Positions 34,669 to 43,879 are shown, counted from the first letter of the stretch. The stretch: 64,000 nucleotides of DNA from Oscillospiraceae bacterium (GCA_015067995.1 SVLJ01000005.1:1-64000), one strand, 5' to 3'. Translations and numbers: made by a program. The notes: generated by a model from the letters alone, not told the origin.

Positions 34669-35727
34669 ATGTACTGCAAAAAATGTGGTAATAGTATCGG
34701 CACCAATGAAAAATGTCCGTTTTGTGGTACAGAGCAGCATAACTTTGATCCGTTTACTACATTGGGAGATATCGAACCCAATAAGAGTTACGGAGGAACG
34801 AAGACCTATGTAAATAATCCGGCTATTCCAACTACGAAACCTGATTGCTTTTCTGCATTAGGTGATCTTGAACAGAGCCGCAGTTGCTTTGGCGGGGTGC
34901 ATTATGCAAACACAGATTCTGTAATTAATTCAATCGATCCGTTTCAACTTATGGGTAATTTGGACGGTTCACCTATTCTGTTGGATGGTTCTGGAATGGA
35001 TGCGCCCGCCACGGGTAGTTTTAAGCCTATGGATCCGCTAAATGGCGGTGAAGATTCCGATACTGAAGGGGTGGTTAGTCATGGAGATAAGCCTGCCACC
35101 GGCGGCTTTAAACCTATGGACGAGTTAGCTCCCTCGAATGATGGTCAGGAAGAAACTGAAGAAACAGAGAATCGAAATCCCACTGTAACCTTTATTTGGA
35201 AAAAGTGGATGACAATTGCAGTATGTTGTACAACCATAATCTGTTTGCTCTTATGTGTGGTTTGTTCACCGGCTTTGCGTTTTGCGAACGGCGAATTTTC
35301 CGCCGAATCCGCAGCAAATGTTTTAGATGAAGTTTTGGATGTGCCTATTCTTGAGGTGAATACCGAAGAAATTGAAACACCGGCATTTCTCTACTCAATA
35401 GAATCTCGTAACGGATATGAGATTCTGTCTTTTAAGAAAACACAAACTGGTGCAGTTGCGACGATGCGAGTATTTGCTCCTGATGTATACGGTGTTGCAA
35501 AGAATTTGGATTCCAGCAATACATACATCGATGCAAATACATTGATGGATGCGCTTGACAGTGCATTGAAAACTGCTCCGATAGTGGAAAAGCAAGTGGT
35601 CGTTGAATATATCCTGACAGATGAGGGCTATGCGCCTATTCTAACAGCAGAATTTCTGGATGCATACTATGGTGGAATATATCAACTTAGAGATGAAGTA
35701 ATTGCAAAAGCAGCAGTGGAGGGATGA
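34669..35727 (+). CDS. Zinc ribbon - motif-repeat - TM protein (operon gene 6)
   Basis: A 352-residue protein. The zinc ribbon is at 1-20 (CKKC...CPFC). The cytoplasmic region 21-170 holds five copies of F-x-x-[LM]-[GD]-x-[LI]: FTTLGDI (29), FSALGDL (61), FQLMGNL (92), FKPMDPL (118) and FKPMDEL (147). An acidic stretch and WKKWMT (178-182) lead into one TM helix (181-200). An external domain of about 150 residues with no known motif follows. The same repeat occurs at the end of the kinase and in gene 8, so this may be the kinase's substrate or docking partner. The start is ATG 34669 with AGGTGATG upstream. Confidence 0.75.
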   Translation: MYCKKCGNSIGTNEKCPFCGTEQHNFDPFTTLGDIEPNKSYGGTKTYVNNPAIPTTKPDCFSALGDLEQSRSCFGGVHYANTDSVINSIDPFQLMGNLDGSPILLDGSGMDAPATGSFKPMDPLNGGEDSDTEGVVSHGDKPATGGFKPMDELAPSNDGQEETEETENRNPTVTFIWKKWMTIAVCCTTIICLLLCVVCSPALRFANGEFSAESAANVLDEVLDVPILEVNTEEIETPAFLYSIESRNGYEILSFKKTQTGAVATMRVFAPDVYGVAKNLDSSNTYIDANTLMDALDSALKTAPIVEKQVVVEYILTDEGYAPILTAEFLDAYYGGIYQLRDEVIAKAAVEG

Positions 35728-35729
35728 TT

Positions 35730-38207
35730 ATGGCTAAACGAATTTTATCAACAGTCCTCCTTATTGCGTATATCCTATCATTCTCGATTGTGCCTGTTCG
35801 TGCAACAGAAGCAGACTACCAGACTGCGGAAATCATTGTAGATAGCTTCGGAAATCAGCATACCGAAAAAGTACTGATAAATGAAGATCATACACTTTTT
35901 GCCCCGATAAGCTGGTTCACAAGATATGGCTTAATGGCACGCATGGAAGAATCCAACCGACATGTGTTTTATTATGCGGGTGAGGAAGCTGTTAAGCCAT
36001 TCACCAAGCGGATCTATATTGACATGAATGGTCGAGAAGTGAGTTGTGGCTGTTATGTTACGGAAACAAAATTCCAAACATATATAACACATAAATTCAC
36101 TCAGTCTATCATTAGTGAAAACACATTATACCTGCCGGTGGCAGAAATGCTGCCGCTGTTCAATGCAAAAATTGAAATCACAGATGACGGCATTTTACAT
36201 ATTAATGCAAATGCCGTATCGGTATTCAGCGCATTATATGGATTGAATCTACAGGATTTAACTTTTGATGCAGATCGTGATGTTGTGGGACATGAATTTA
36301 TGACTGCATCAGGTATGCTCATTGATACAATTCTAGGTTTGCGCATTGATCGTCTGGATGGTTTATTTAATACAGGCGAATATAACGACTATAGAGAACT
36401 ATTCAAAGCGTATTTGGTAGACGATGCAGTATTTCTTTCTGCCTATGATGAAGATCAAACGCCGACAGAGCAGTTCATGGAAACCAAAAGAAATAACCTG
36501 AAGGAAATAGACGGACTTCTGAGTGATGCCAAAATCGGGCCCGACTTTTTGGGGTATATATTGGATTCTGAATTGTATCCAGGATTCCATGATTTTAAGG
36601 ATTTCTACTCCGGAATGAGCGATACTGCAGAGGGAATATTCAAAATTGCTGACTATAGCAATACTTACATGAATCAAGTGGATGATCACTTGAATATGTT
36701 GGAAGCTGTATACAGTACCGAATTCTTTGGAGAGACAAATCCTGCCTACAAGGCTGCAGTACAGATTGCTTCTACCTATGGATCAGATAGTGCCAAACAG
36801 CGAAAGGAAATTGTTCACTCAGCACTGTATGATTTCATCGTTAGTGAGTTTGGTGGGACAGCCGTAAAAGAATTTGGTCTAACGCCATATAAGATTGCAT
36901 TCAAGGCTGTGAAGCTGGCCCTTCCGGAAGCTGTGGAAGAAGTAGGGAAAGCAGCACAGTTGGGATACATGGATGATGTGGTGAACCATGCTTGCAGAGT
37001 GTTCGATAAGCGTACACAGGACATGCAGTTTGATGCAGAGTCTTTGGATGAATTAAGGCTGTCAGCTATGTTGGCAATGGTAGCCTCCCGACATGCATAC
37101 AACACATTTTGGGAAGATCACGAGATAATCGAGAAGATAAGTGACGTTCTCATGGGCCTTTATCTGGCAGCGGAAAGTGTAGATTGTGAATCTGTAGATT
37201 ACTATTCTGCCATGCTTTCTGAATTGAACAGAAGGGTATCAATGTTGGATGTGAAGGTTACTGGTACCATTGATGCACCTGATACGAAAGATATTTTCGA
37301 TGAAACCTATTGGCATATGAGTTTCGGCCAGTCCCTTGGATATAATTATGTTGCTAGATTCAGTGCCGATGGAACCTTTGTTGCACGAGGGATGGGCTCC
37401 GGTGCATACGAAAATGGCACCTATACATATTCCAATGGAAAACTGGTGATAGTCTTTGATATTGATGGATTCGGCTATCCGTCAACTATCGAATACAGTG
37501 GAAATAAAGATGGCTTCGCTTCACTTGATAAATACCGAATGCAGGTAGGTGAAGATTACTATACTATCAGTCCGGACAACGGTGGAAGTCAGTTCTTCAA
37601 TGAGCCTATTGAAACAGATCCACCGATACAGACAGAAGATCATTCCTATATTGGTACATGGCTATTTGATTATTGGCTTCCCGTTGGTGAAGGAAAAATT
37701 GTTATAACGAATGATTCCATTTCTGTATATACCCCGGAAGGAGACAGTGGTGGGCCGTACTTATACAATGTTTCGAATGATGGTATTTATACAAATCTAA
37801 CATTTATAACCGAATCCGGAGAACATGGTGTTATTGTATACATCAATCACGATATGATCGGACTATATATCGAGGAATACATAGACGATGATTCTGGCGC
37901 AAAACCTTCTTTTGGCATGACCGGAGATGGCGATGTTTTGTATCGTCAGGGAGCAGGAAAAACAGATATTGATCTTCCTGATTCTTACTATGGGATGTTT
38001 GCTGAAGGCGATGTCTATGAGTATCTGTATTTCCCAGCGGCAAAGGTTCTCTATGTCTGGAATGCGGGCATTGGTTTCTTTCCCATGTATGTAAACAATG
38101 ATGGTTCTTTAGAGTATATGGAAGCTATATCATTGCTGAATGCTGAGAAGCTACCAGACAATGCAATCTATACTGAGAGCAATTTCGTTATCACAGATAA
38201 TAAATAA
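35730..38207 (+). CDS. Large secreted protein with copper-amine-oxidase-N-like domain (operon gene 7)
   Basis: An 825-residue secreted protein. A signal peptide (residues 1-24, ending PVRA-TE) is clear. The region about 40-180 has two strand patterns, TLFAPISWFTRYGLMARM and TLYLPVAEMLPLFNAKIE, like the Cu-amine-oxidase N-terminal (stalk) repeats common in Firmicutes secreted proteins. The middle is helical. The last 300 residues are beta-rich with lipocalin-like strands (YIGTWLFDYWLPVGEGKIVI and similar). ATG 35730 has GGAGG 7 nt upstream and is preferred over ATG 35724, which overlaps the previous stop. No sorting signal is seen. It may be the external sensing or effector part of the system. 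Confidence 0.7.
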   Translation: MAKRILSTVLLIAYILSFSIVPVRATEADYQTAEIIVDSFGNQHTEKVLINEDHTLFAPISWFTRYGLMARMEESNRHVFYYAGEEAVKPFTKRIYIDMNGREVSCGCYVTETKFQTYITHKFTQSIISENTLYLPVAEMLPLFNAKIEITDDGILHINANAVSVFSALYGLNLQDLTFDADRDVVGHEFMTASGMLIDTILGLRIDRLDGLFNTGEYNDYRELFKAYLVDDAVFLSAYDEDQTPTEQFMETKRNNLKEIDGLLSDAKIGPDFLGYILDSELYPGFHDFKDFYSGMSDTAEGIFKIADYSNTYMNQVDDHLNMLEAVYSTEFFGETNPAYKAAVQIASTYGSDSAKQRKEIVHSALYDFIVSEFGGTAVKEFGLTPYKIAFKAVKLALPEAVEEVGKAAQLGYMDDVVNHACRVFDKRTQDMQFDAESLDELRLSAMLAMVASRHAYNTFWEDHEIIEKISDVLMGLYLAAESVDCESVDYYSAMLSELNRRVSMLDVKVTGTIDAPDTKDIFDETYWHMSFGQSLGYNYVARFSADGTFVARGMGSGAYENGTYTYSNGKLVIVFDIDGFGYPSTIEYSGNKDGFASLDKYRMQVGEDYYTISPDNGGSQFFNEPIETDPPIQTEDHSYIGTWLFDYWLPVGEGKIVITNDSISVYTPEGDSGGPYLYNVSNDGIYTNLTFITESGEHGVIVYINHDMIGLYIEEYIDDDSGAKPSFGMTGDGDVLYRQGAGKTDIDLPDSYYGMFAEGDVYEYLYFPAAKVLYVWNAGIGFFPMYVNNDGSLEYMEAISLLNAEKLPDNAIYTESNFVITDNK

Positions 38208-38222
38208 TGGGGGGGACAACTG

Positions 38223-39488
38223 ATGCAGTGTCCAAAATGTAAAGCGACAGTTCCTGGTGATAGTAAGTTCTGCCAGATTTGTGGCAGTGATGTGAGAACT
38301 GTGATACCTATTGACCATGGAACACCCAGATATGATCCGTTTTCAACTTTAGGAGATTTGGATCAAGACACGACTACCAATATTCAGGATGATAATGTAA
38401 TTGGTTATTCACACAACGGCGGTAGAAAACGTGTATATTATGTTGGCGAAGACGGACTGTGGCGCGATAAAGAAGTGGATGAAACGGCGCGAGATATCCC
38501 GGCAGCAGATCCTAAACGGCATACACTTTTCTGTACTGGTTGCGGAAAACCCACTCCCGCAGACTCCGTTTTCTGCGAGCATTGCGGAAAACAGCTTCTC
38601 ACTATTCCAGCACAGAAGAAATTCCAATGGAAGAAGTGGATGACCGCTGTAGCCTGTGGCGCAGTGCTACTATTGGTGATGTTGGTTATACCATGGAGTA
38701 ATAATGGAAATGCAGCTTCTGGGATACCCAATCAAAACAATACACAGTCCTCGAACGGCGCCAATAATGTCGTTGATGAATTTACACCCCCGTCCGGATA
38801 TGATGAGGGTTATTCTATCACAAAAGAGTATATAGCTTCTTCAACTGAAGGCATATACAAAATGAAGGAGTATAACGGGAACACTTGGTTCTGTAGAGTA
38901 TCCGTTCCTTCATGGTTCACACCTGTGAGTGAAGAAGTAGATACAGGAGACATATGGAATCCGTATTATCTTTACATTGTCAACACAGAGAATTACGAGG
39001 ATTTTACATTCCAGTCTGTGGCAAAAGGAGAGGATCAGCTTGCTCTCGTTGGAATCACGTCTGTATCTTGTGCTCCGATAATCGAAATGGATTATACAAT
39101 TCCATATTATTTAGGTGCATATAGTGGTTCCATCCATTACAAGAGATCTATCGGATATCTTGTTGGTGGATACAATGAGGACTTTGAGGAGATTAACGGT
39201 CAAGAACCCAGTGCATATCTAAATCGCTTGTCTGACTACTACAATGTGTTTCGTGCGAATAAAGGAGAATCTTTTACATTCTCCTACTTCTCAGGTACAG
39301 ATTATCTAGAGGAAACTGTAACCGCAGATCACTTTTACTACATCATCGAAGACCACAATTCCTATATTTCCTTGCCTGTTACAAAAACAACAGAAGGATA
39401 TTTTATCGTTGATTACTCTGAACTGTCTCCGGGATATTATTGGTTCAGTGTAGGTGGGGACGATACTATTATCGAAATTAAAGGATAA
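38223..39488 (+). CDS. Double zinc ribbon - TM - extracellular protein (operon gene 8)
   Basis: A 421-residue protein. The first zinc ribbon is at 3-20 (CPKC...CQIC) and the second at 104-121 (CTGC...CEHC). Between them DPFSTLGDL carries the shared motif (40-46). FQWKKWMTAVACGAVLL (134-150) leads into the TM helix and is closely similar to the same region of gene 6 (FIWKKWMTIAVCC), showing a common origin of the anchors. The outer 250 residues are beta-rich with a Ser/Asn-rich stalk. The ribosome site GGGGGG is 8 nt upstream. No family beyond the ribbon is recognised. Confidence 0.75.
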   Translation: MQCPKCKATVPGDSKFCQICGSDVRTVIPIDHGTPRYDPFSTLGDLDQDTTTNIQDDNVIGYSHNGGRKRVYYVGEDGLWRDKEVDETARDIPAADPKRHTLFCTGCGKPTPADSVFCEHCGKQLLTIPAQKKFQWKKWMTAVACGAVLLLVMLVIPWSNNGNAASGIPNQNNTQSSNGANNVVDEFTPPSGYDEGYSITKEYIASSTEGIYKMKEYNGNTWFCRVSVPSWFTPVSEEVDTGDIWNPYYLYIVNTENYEDFTFQSVAKGEDQLALVGITSVSCAPIIEMDYTIPYYLGAYSGSIHYKRSIGYLVGGYNEDFEEINGQEPSAYLNRLSDYYNVFRANKGESFTFSYFSGTDYLEETVTADHFYYIIEDHNSYISLPVTKTTEGYFIVDYSELSPGYYWFSVGGDDTIIEIKG

Positions 39489-39519
39489 GTGCTATGCAAG
39501 AATGAAAGGAGAGCATATT

Positions 39520-40476
39520 ATGCCTGACACCAAAAAGCAATCGTCGCTCATGTCGGTTTTGACTATTTGTGCTATATTTATTGCACTTCTCAGCTTCCTT
39601 TTGCCCTATGTTTCCATAAACTTCTTTGGGACTCATACAATGTCCGGTATAGACTTTATCATTGAAGCTATTGATGACGAAGAAATGCCTGCGTTGTTAG
39701 CTGTAATCTGCCCAGTGCTCAGCGTAACCGGGTTGATTTTTGCATTTGCATCCATGAAATCCAGTAAGGCATCGGTTGGCACCATTATTTCGTCCGGAAT
39801 CGGTATGCTTGTTATGATCGTAGCAATGTCCGATGGAGATTGGGATATCATCGTTGCATTAGATTATGCAGCAATAGGCTTTTATTTGTACGAAGCAATG
39901 AGTTTCGCTGCGGTTGTTCTGCCTGCAGTATCGATGTATATGTCCAAAAATACAGTTTCAGGCGAAGTTAATGGAACACCAACTCCTGCGCCCAAACCTA
40001 CACCAAAACCTGTCCCTCCGATACCCGGGCCAATTCCTCCAAAAAAGGCCATCTGTCCTAAGTGTAAAGCGGAACAAGAGAAGGATGCTGCCTTTTGCCG
40101 ATTCTGCGGTACTCCAATCAACAATAGCAAACCTATTCCTCCCAAACCTACTCCGGCACCCGAACCGGAGCCGAATCCTGTTCCAACACCTACACCTACG
40201 CCTATAGCCAAAGCAAAAGATGGTAAGGTGATGTGCCCGCATTGTGGCGCAAGACACGTGGCAGGAACAACAAGCTGCAAGTACTGCGGAACCACAATGT
40301 CAGGAGCAAGTGGTCCTAAAACCGATCCTGTGGTTATAGAAGAGCCTATTCCTGTGCCGGTATATAAACCTACCTCCACAGGCAAGCCCGGAAGAAAGGC
40401 TGTCTGTCCTCACTGTGGTGCACGTCAAAGTGAGGATGCCATAAACTGCAAGTATTGCGGAACTGCAATGAAATAA
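39520..40476 (+). CDS. Four-TM protein with three zinc ribbons (operon gene 9)
   Basis: A 318-residue protein. Residues 8-150 contain four hydrophobic helices. Then come Pro-rich linkers (PTPAPKPTPKPVPP and PTPAPEPEPNPVPTP) and three zinc ribbons: CPKC...CRFC (about 187-204), CPHC...CKYC (about 246-263) and CPHC...CKYC (about 298-315). AAAGGAG lies 8 nt upstream of ATG 39520; the frame opens upstream to 39454 inside gene 8. The ribbons are the same type as in genes 1, 2, 6 and 8. It closes the operon and is followed by a strong terminator. Confidence 0.75.
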   Translation: MPDTKKQSSLMSVLTICAIFIALLSFLLPYVSINFFGTHTMSGIDFIIEAIDDEEMPALLAVICPVLSVTGLIFAFASMKSSKASVGTIISSGIGMLVMIVAMSDGDWDIIVALDYAAIGFYLYEAMSFAAVVLPAVSMYMSKNTVSGEVNGTPTPAPKPTPKPVPPIPGPIPPKKAICPKCKAEQEKDAAFCRFCGTPINNSKPIPPKPTPAPEPEPNPVPTPTPTPIAKAKDGKVMCPHCGARHVAGTTSCKYCGTTMSGASGPKTDPVVIEEPIPVPVYKPTSTGKPGRKAVCPHCGARQSEDAINCKYCGTAMK

Positions 40477-40490
40477 ACAATATATAATCT

Positions 40491-40530
40491 AAGTGCCACC
40501 CGCTTTTGGGTGGCACTTGCTATAAAAAAG
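40491..40530 (+). terminator. Terminator of the nine-gene operon
   Basis: An 11-bp perfect stem (40491-40501 with 40508-40518), then GCTATAAAAAAG, a poor T-run on the plus strand. The 100 nt beyond it, up to the next gene, hold no recognisable gene or tRNA fragment; the right end of the island is probably here. Confidence 0.7.
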
Positions 40531-40628
40531 TGAAAATTATCCTTGACAAATCGCGTGCCACTCTGTTTGACCATTCGCTTTCAACCCATTGCGATTATCA
40601 ATACCATCAATGGCGGAACCGTATTCTA

Positions 40629-41747
40629 TCAGGCCCAGTGGGGCTTCTCCCACAGAGAGAGGGTCTTGCCCAGACCCAGCTCCTTGGCACGGGTGTAGAC
40701 GTCATAGCCCCAGGCCACGTCCTCGGTGCCCATGCCGCCGGTGAGGAAGATGAACACATCCTTGTCGCTCTTGCGGCCCAGCTCTTCCGGCTTGGCCAGC
40801 ACATCACCGAAGCTCACCATGTGGTTGGGATCCACCTCGCCGCGGGCCACCATCAGCAGCAGCTTGGCAGAGGGATGACCGGCGTTGACGCCCAGCAGAC
40901 GCTCAGGCTCATCACGCAGCTCGTCCAGCCAGTCCTTGTGCATCTTCCAGTTGTCGAAGACCACATTGTGCTGCAGCAGAGCCTCCTTGGAGAACATGGC
41001 GGCACCGGTGCAGATGATCACCGCGCCGGGCTTGATCCATGCGTCGTCGATATCCACAGGCTTCAGGCCGGAAGCGGCAACACTCACCACGTCGCAGCCT
41101 TCCACGGCGTCCTTCATCTCCGCAACAGGCGTGATCTTCACGCCGATCTCCTTGCCCATCTCCTCGGCGAACTTGGCAGCCTTCTCCGGGAAGAGGTCAT
41201 AGGCGCGCACTTCCGCCAGGTCGGTCATGGTTTCCTTGATGGCCAGGATACAGGAGCGGCTGATAACACCGGTGCCGATGATGCCCAGCACGGATGCGCC
41301 CTTGCGCTGCAGATACTTGGTGGCAACGCCGGGGATGGCGCCGGTGCGGATGGAGCTGAGGAGGTTGGCAGACATCAGTGCCAGCGGAGCACCGGTTTCG
41401 GGATCATTCAGCATCACCGTCAGAATGGAGCGGGGCAGGCCCTTCTTTTGATTCTCGATGTTGGAACCATACCACTTGTTGCCGCAGACATTGAAGCGTC
41501 CGCCCACGTAGGCGGGCATAGCCATGAAGCGGCGGTCGGGACCGGCCACAGGCATCTTCTCGGAGCGCTTCTCCTCCGGGAACCAGAGCATCATGCCGTG
41601 ATGGTTCTCGCTGGGGCTGCCCATGATGTAGTCCTTCTGACCCATCACCTGGAACATATCATCCATGGACTGCACGCAGCGCTTCATGTCCATGACGCCG
41701 GCCTTGATCATATCCGGCTCATCCAAATACAGAAAATCCAGACTCAT
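40629..41747 (-). CDS. Ornithine cyclodeaminase-family protein (annotated elsewhere as tyramine oxidase subunit B)
   Basis: A 372-residue protein of the ornithine cyclodeaminase/mu-crystallin family. SANLLSSIRTGAIPGVATKYL (substrate arginine/lysine region) and VLGIIGTGVISRSCILAI (NAD-binding GxGxxS) are typical. GC content and codon use return here to the host type, marking the end of the island. It is third in an operon with an HAD hydrolase and an MmgE/PrpD protein. Family members make proline from ornithine or reduce cyclic imines; the name tyramine oxidase subunit B is used for close homologs but its activity is uncertain. Confidence 0.85.
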   Translation of the reverse strand: MSLDFLYLDEPDMIKAGVMDMKRCVQSMDDMFQVMGQKDYIMGSPSENHHGMMLWFPEEKRSEKMPVAGPDRRFMAMPAYVGGRFNVCGNKWYGSNIENQKKGLPRSILTVMLNDPETGAPLALMSANLLSSIRTGAIPGVATKYLQRKGASVLGIIGTGVISRSCILAIKETMTDLAEVRAYDLFPEKAAKFAEEMGKEIGVKITPVAEMKDAVEGCDVVSVAASGLKPVDIDDAWIKPGAVIICTGAAMFSKEALLQHNVVFDNWKMHKDWLDELRDEPERLLGVNAGHPSAKLLLMVARGEVDPNHMVSFGDVLAKPEELGRKSDKDVFIFLTGGMGTEDVAWGYDVYTRAKELGLGKTLSLWEKPHWA

Positions 41748-41771
41748 AACAAATTACCTTCCTTTTCTTAT

Positions 41772-43139
41772 TTACATGATACGGTCCCGAATGGGGATCA
41801 TAATGCGGTTGATCTTCTGAACGATATCGTACACGGGAACATCCAGATCGCCCCGCAGCAGCTCCAGGATCTCCGTCTGCTGCTCCGCGGTCATCAGCGG
41901 TGCGGTGATGCGGCGGAACTTCTTTTCCTCCCAGTCCATATCAACGTGATCCATTGCCTCGCCGTCGGGACGATACCGCTCGGAGGCATAGGTTTTACCG
42001 TCCTTTGTGCAGATCTCGATGCGGCACAGGCGCTGGGCCGGGAACAGAGCCTCCAGCTCATCATCTACAAGGAACTCCAGACGGGGCAGCATGTCCAACA
42101 CAGCAGGATCGTTCAGGGCATCCTCGCAGACCTGTGCGTAACCGCAGTCGCCCTTGACGATCGCCGCCGCCACGGGATAGGCGATGTTGTACTGGGCTTC
42201 GTCGGTGTTGCGGGGGCGCATCTTGCTTAGCTTGGTGGCAGCGTCGAAGGTGTAAACCTTCACGGCTGCGATCTGGTCGGCAGTCAGTCCGTTGGCCCGC
42301 ATGGTATCGGTGCAGGCAGCAATGGCGGGATGTGCCCAGCGGCAGCAGGTGTAAGGCTTGAAGTAGAGATTCAGGATCTCATAATCCTTGCCCAGAGAGT
42401 CCACATAATGCTGATACTGGGGCATTTCCAGCAAGTTGCCGATGCCGGTACTGCCCGCCATGGTATCGAGGATGGCCAGCGCACCCACCATCGCGCCGAA
42501 AGGAACGCCGTCCTTGTTCATGGAGGGATATTCCACCGAGCGCATGGAGGTCACCAGCGGGCCGTGGAATTCCGCGATGGACAGTGCGTTGTTCAGCTGT
42601 TCCCGGCTGAGTCCCATCAGCCGTCCCGCGCCTGCCGCCGTGCCGTAGCCGCCGTAAGCGCCGGTGCTGTGGAAATACTGATAATAATCATGGAGCGCCA
42701 GTGCGCAGCGGATGGTGGTTTCATAGGAGACCACCATCGTAGTCAGATACTCCTTATAGCTGACGTTCCGCTCCAGCGCCGCCGCCAGAACACCGGCCAC
42801 AAAGGACGTTCCGGGATGTCCCTTGATCATGTTGTGACCGTCGTCAATGTCAAAGGAGTTGGACGCATGGCACATAGCCACCGTAGCGCCCCAGAAATTG
42901 AAGGTATCCTTGGTACCGATGACAGGGATGTTTCCGCAGGAACCCATACCCCGGGCCATCCGCAGTCCGGCCTCGTACTGCTTGCCGCAGCTGCCGAGGA
43001 TCAGTGCGTGCATCAGGTCGATGCTGCACACCAGTGCCCGCTTCTGAACCTCCTCCGGGAAATCTTCCCACTTGGTGTTCAGCAGGTAATCCTCTACACG
43101 GTAGTCAATGTTGAACTTGACCGAATCGATCTTTTTCAA
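41772..43139 (-). CDS. MmgE/PrpD-family protein
   Basis: A 455-residue protein of the MmgE/PrpD family (2-methylcitrate dehydratase, cis-aconitate decarboxylase and relatives). GHPGTSFVAGVLAAALERN, FDIDDGHNMIKGHPG and FKPYTCCRWAHPAIAA are the family's active-site regions. A TTG start at 43139 is used: AGGAGG is 7 nt upstream and the codon overlaps the HAD stop. No other methylcitrate cycle gene is nearby, so the substrate is probably another hydroxy- or dicarboxylic acid. Confidence 0.85.
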   Translation of the reverse strand: MKKIDSVKFNIDYRVEDYLLNTKWEDFPEEVQKRALVCSIDLMHALILGSCGKQYEAGLRMARGMGSCGNIPVIGTKDTFNFWGATVAMCHASNSFDIDDGHNMIKGHPGTSFVAGVLAAALERNVSYKEYLTTMVVSYETTIRCALALHDYYQYFHSTGAYGGYGTAAGAGRLMGLSREQLNNALSIAEFHGPLVTSMRSVEYPSMNKDGVPFGAMVGALAILDTMAGSTGIGNLLEMPQYQHYVDSLGKDYEILNLYFKPYTCCRWAHPAIAACTDTMRANGLTADQIAAVKVYTFDAATKLSKMRPRNTDEAQYNIAYPVAAAIVKGDCGYAQVCEDALNDPAVLDMLPRLEFLVDDELEALFPAQRLCRIEICTKDGKTYASERYRPDGEAMDHVDMDWEEKKFRRITAPLMTAEQQTEILELLRGDLDVPVYDIVQKINRIMIPIRDRIM

Positions 43140-43879
43140 AGGCTCGCCTCCTGTTCAATGATTTTCAGCAGTTCGGGAATCTCCCCGATGGACTGAATGG
43201 TATAGGGCGTCGGCGCAATTTCCTCCGGCCAGACGCCGACGCTGTTGATCCAAACGGGGATCATGCCTGCCCGGCGGGCGCCGTCCACGTCGTTGATGGG
43301 ATTGTCGCCCACATAGACCGCTTCTTCGGGGCGGCAGCTCATCTCCCGGCAAATCGTCTCAAAGGGCAGGGCATGGGGCTTCTGCCGCTCCAGATCACCG
43401 CAGAGCACCACGGCGTCCACTGCCTCATACATATGGGTAGCCACCAGCTTGGCACGCTGGAAATTCGAGGGGCCGTTGGTCAGAATACCGGTTGCATATC
43501 CCTGTCTGCGCAGCAGTTCCAGCGTGGGCAGCGTATCCGGCGCCAGCACAATGGTCTGAGGAAAGTAGTTCTCAATGAAATCGTAGTAATATACATCATA
43601 GCCGGGTTCTCTGGCAAAGATGCCGGTGGCCAGCGTGGCGTTGTAGATTCCCATCCAGTGCTTCCCGGGATCCACACTGCCGCTCTTCTCTTCTGCAGTC
43701 CGTTTCCGCCCGAAGCTTGTGCGGTCTGCCCGTTTGATGGCATCCAGCACCTCCGGACAGGTGATTCCGGGCCTGAGATAGTCGGTAAAGTAGGTAAAAA
43801 ACGCATTGGCCAGATTATCATAGGCCTTGATGCGCACATCCAGCGTGTGGTCAAAATCGAATGCAATCGCTTTGATCAA
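43136..43879 (-). CDS. HAD-family hydrolase
   Basis: A 247-residue HAD hydrolase. FDFDHTLD holds the nucleophile and acid Asp residues. GILTNGPS (motif II), QKPHALPF (motif III Lys) and YVGDNPINDVDGA (motif IV) follow. The TTG start at 43879 is set by AAGGAGG 8 nt upstream; the frame extends to 43951 through the promoter. It is the first gene of the operon controlled from the LysR intergenic region. The substrate is unknown. Confidence 0.85.
   Translation of the reverse strand: MIKAIAFDFDHTLDVRIKAYDNLANAFFTYFTDYLRPGITCPEVLDAIKRADRTSFGRKRTAEEKSGSVDPGKHWMGIYNATLATGIFAREPGYDVYYYDFIENYFPQTIVLAPDTLPTLELLRRQGYATGILTNGPSNFQRAKLVATHMYEAVDAVVLCGDLERQKPHALPFETICREMSCRPEEAVYVGDNPINDVDGARRAGMIPVWINSVGVWPEEIAPTPYTIQSIGEIPELLKIIEQEASL

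Noticed and set aside
40491-40628. Right-hand copy of the tRNA-Ser 3' end as att site
   Set aside because: I looked for a repeat of the tRNA end (GAATCCCTCCTTCTCC) here and found none, so no att pair is claimed.
40506-42230. 574-codon plus-strand frame across the OCD and MmgE genes
   Set aside because: It is antisense to two clear genes with motifs; His/Ala/Gly-rich translation.
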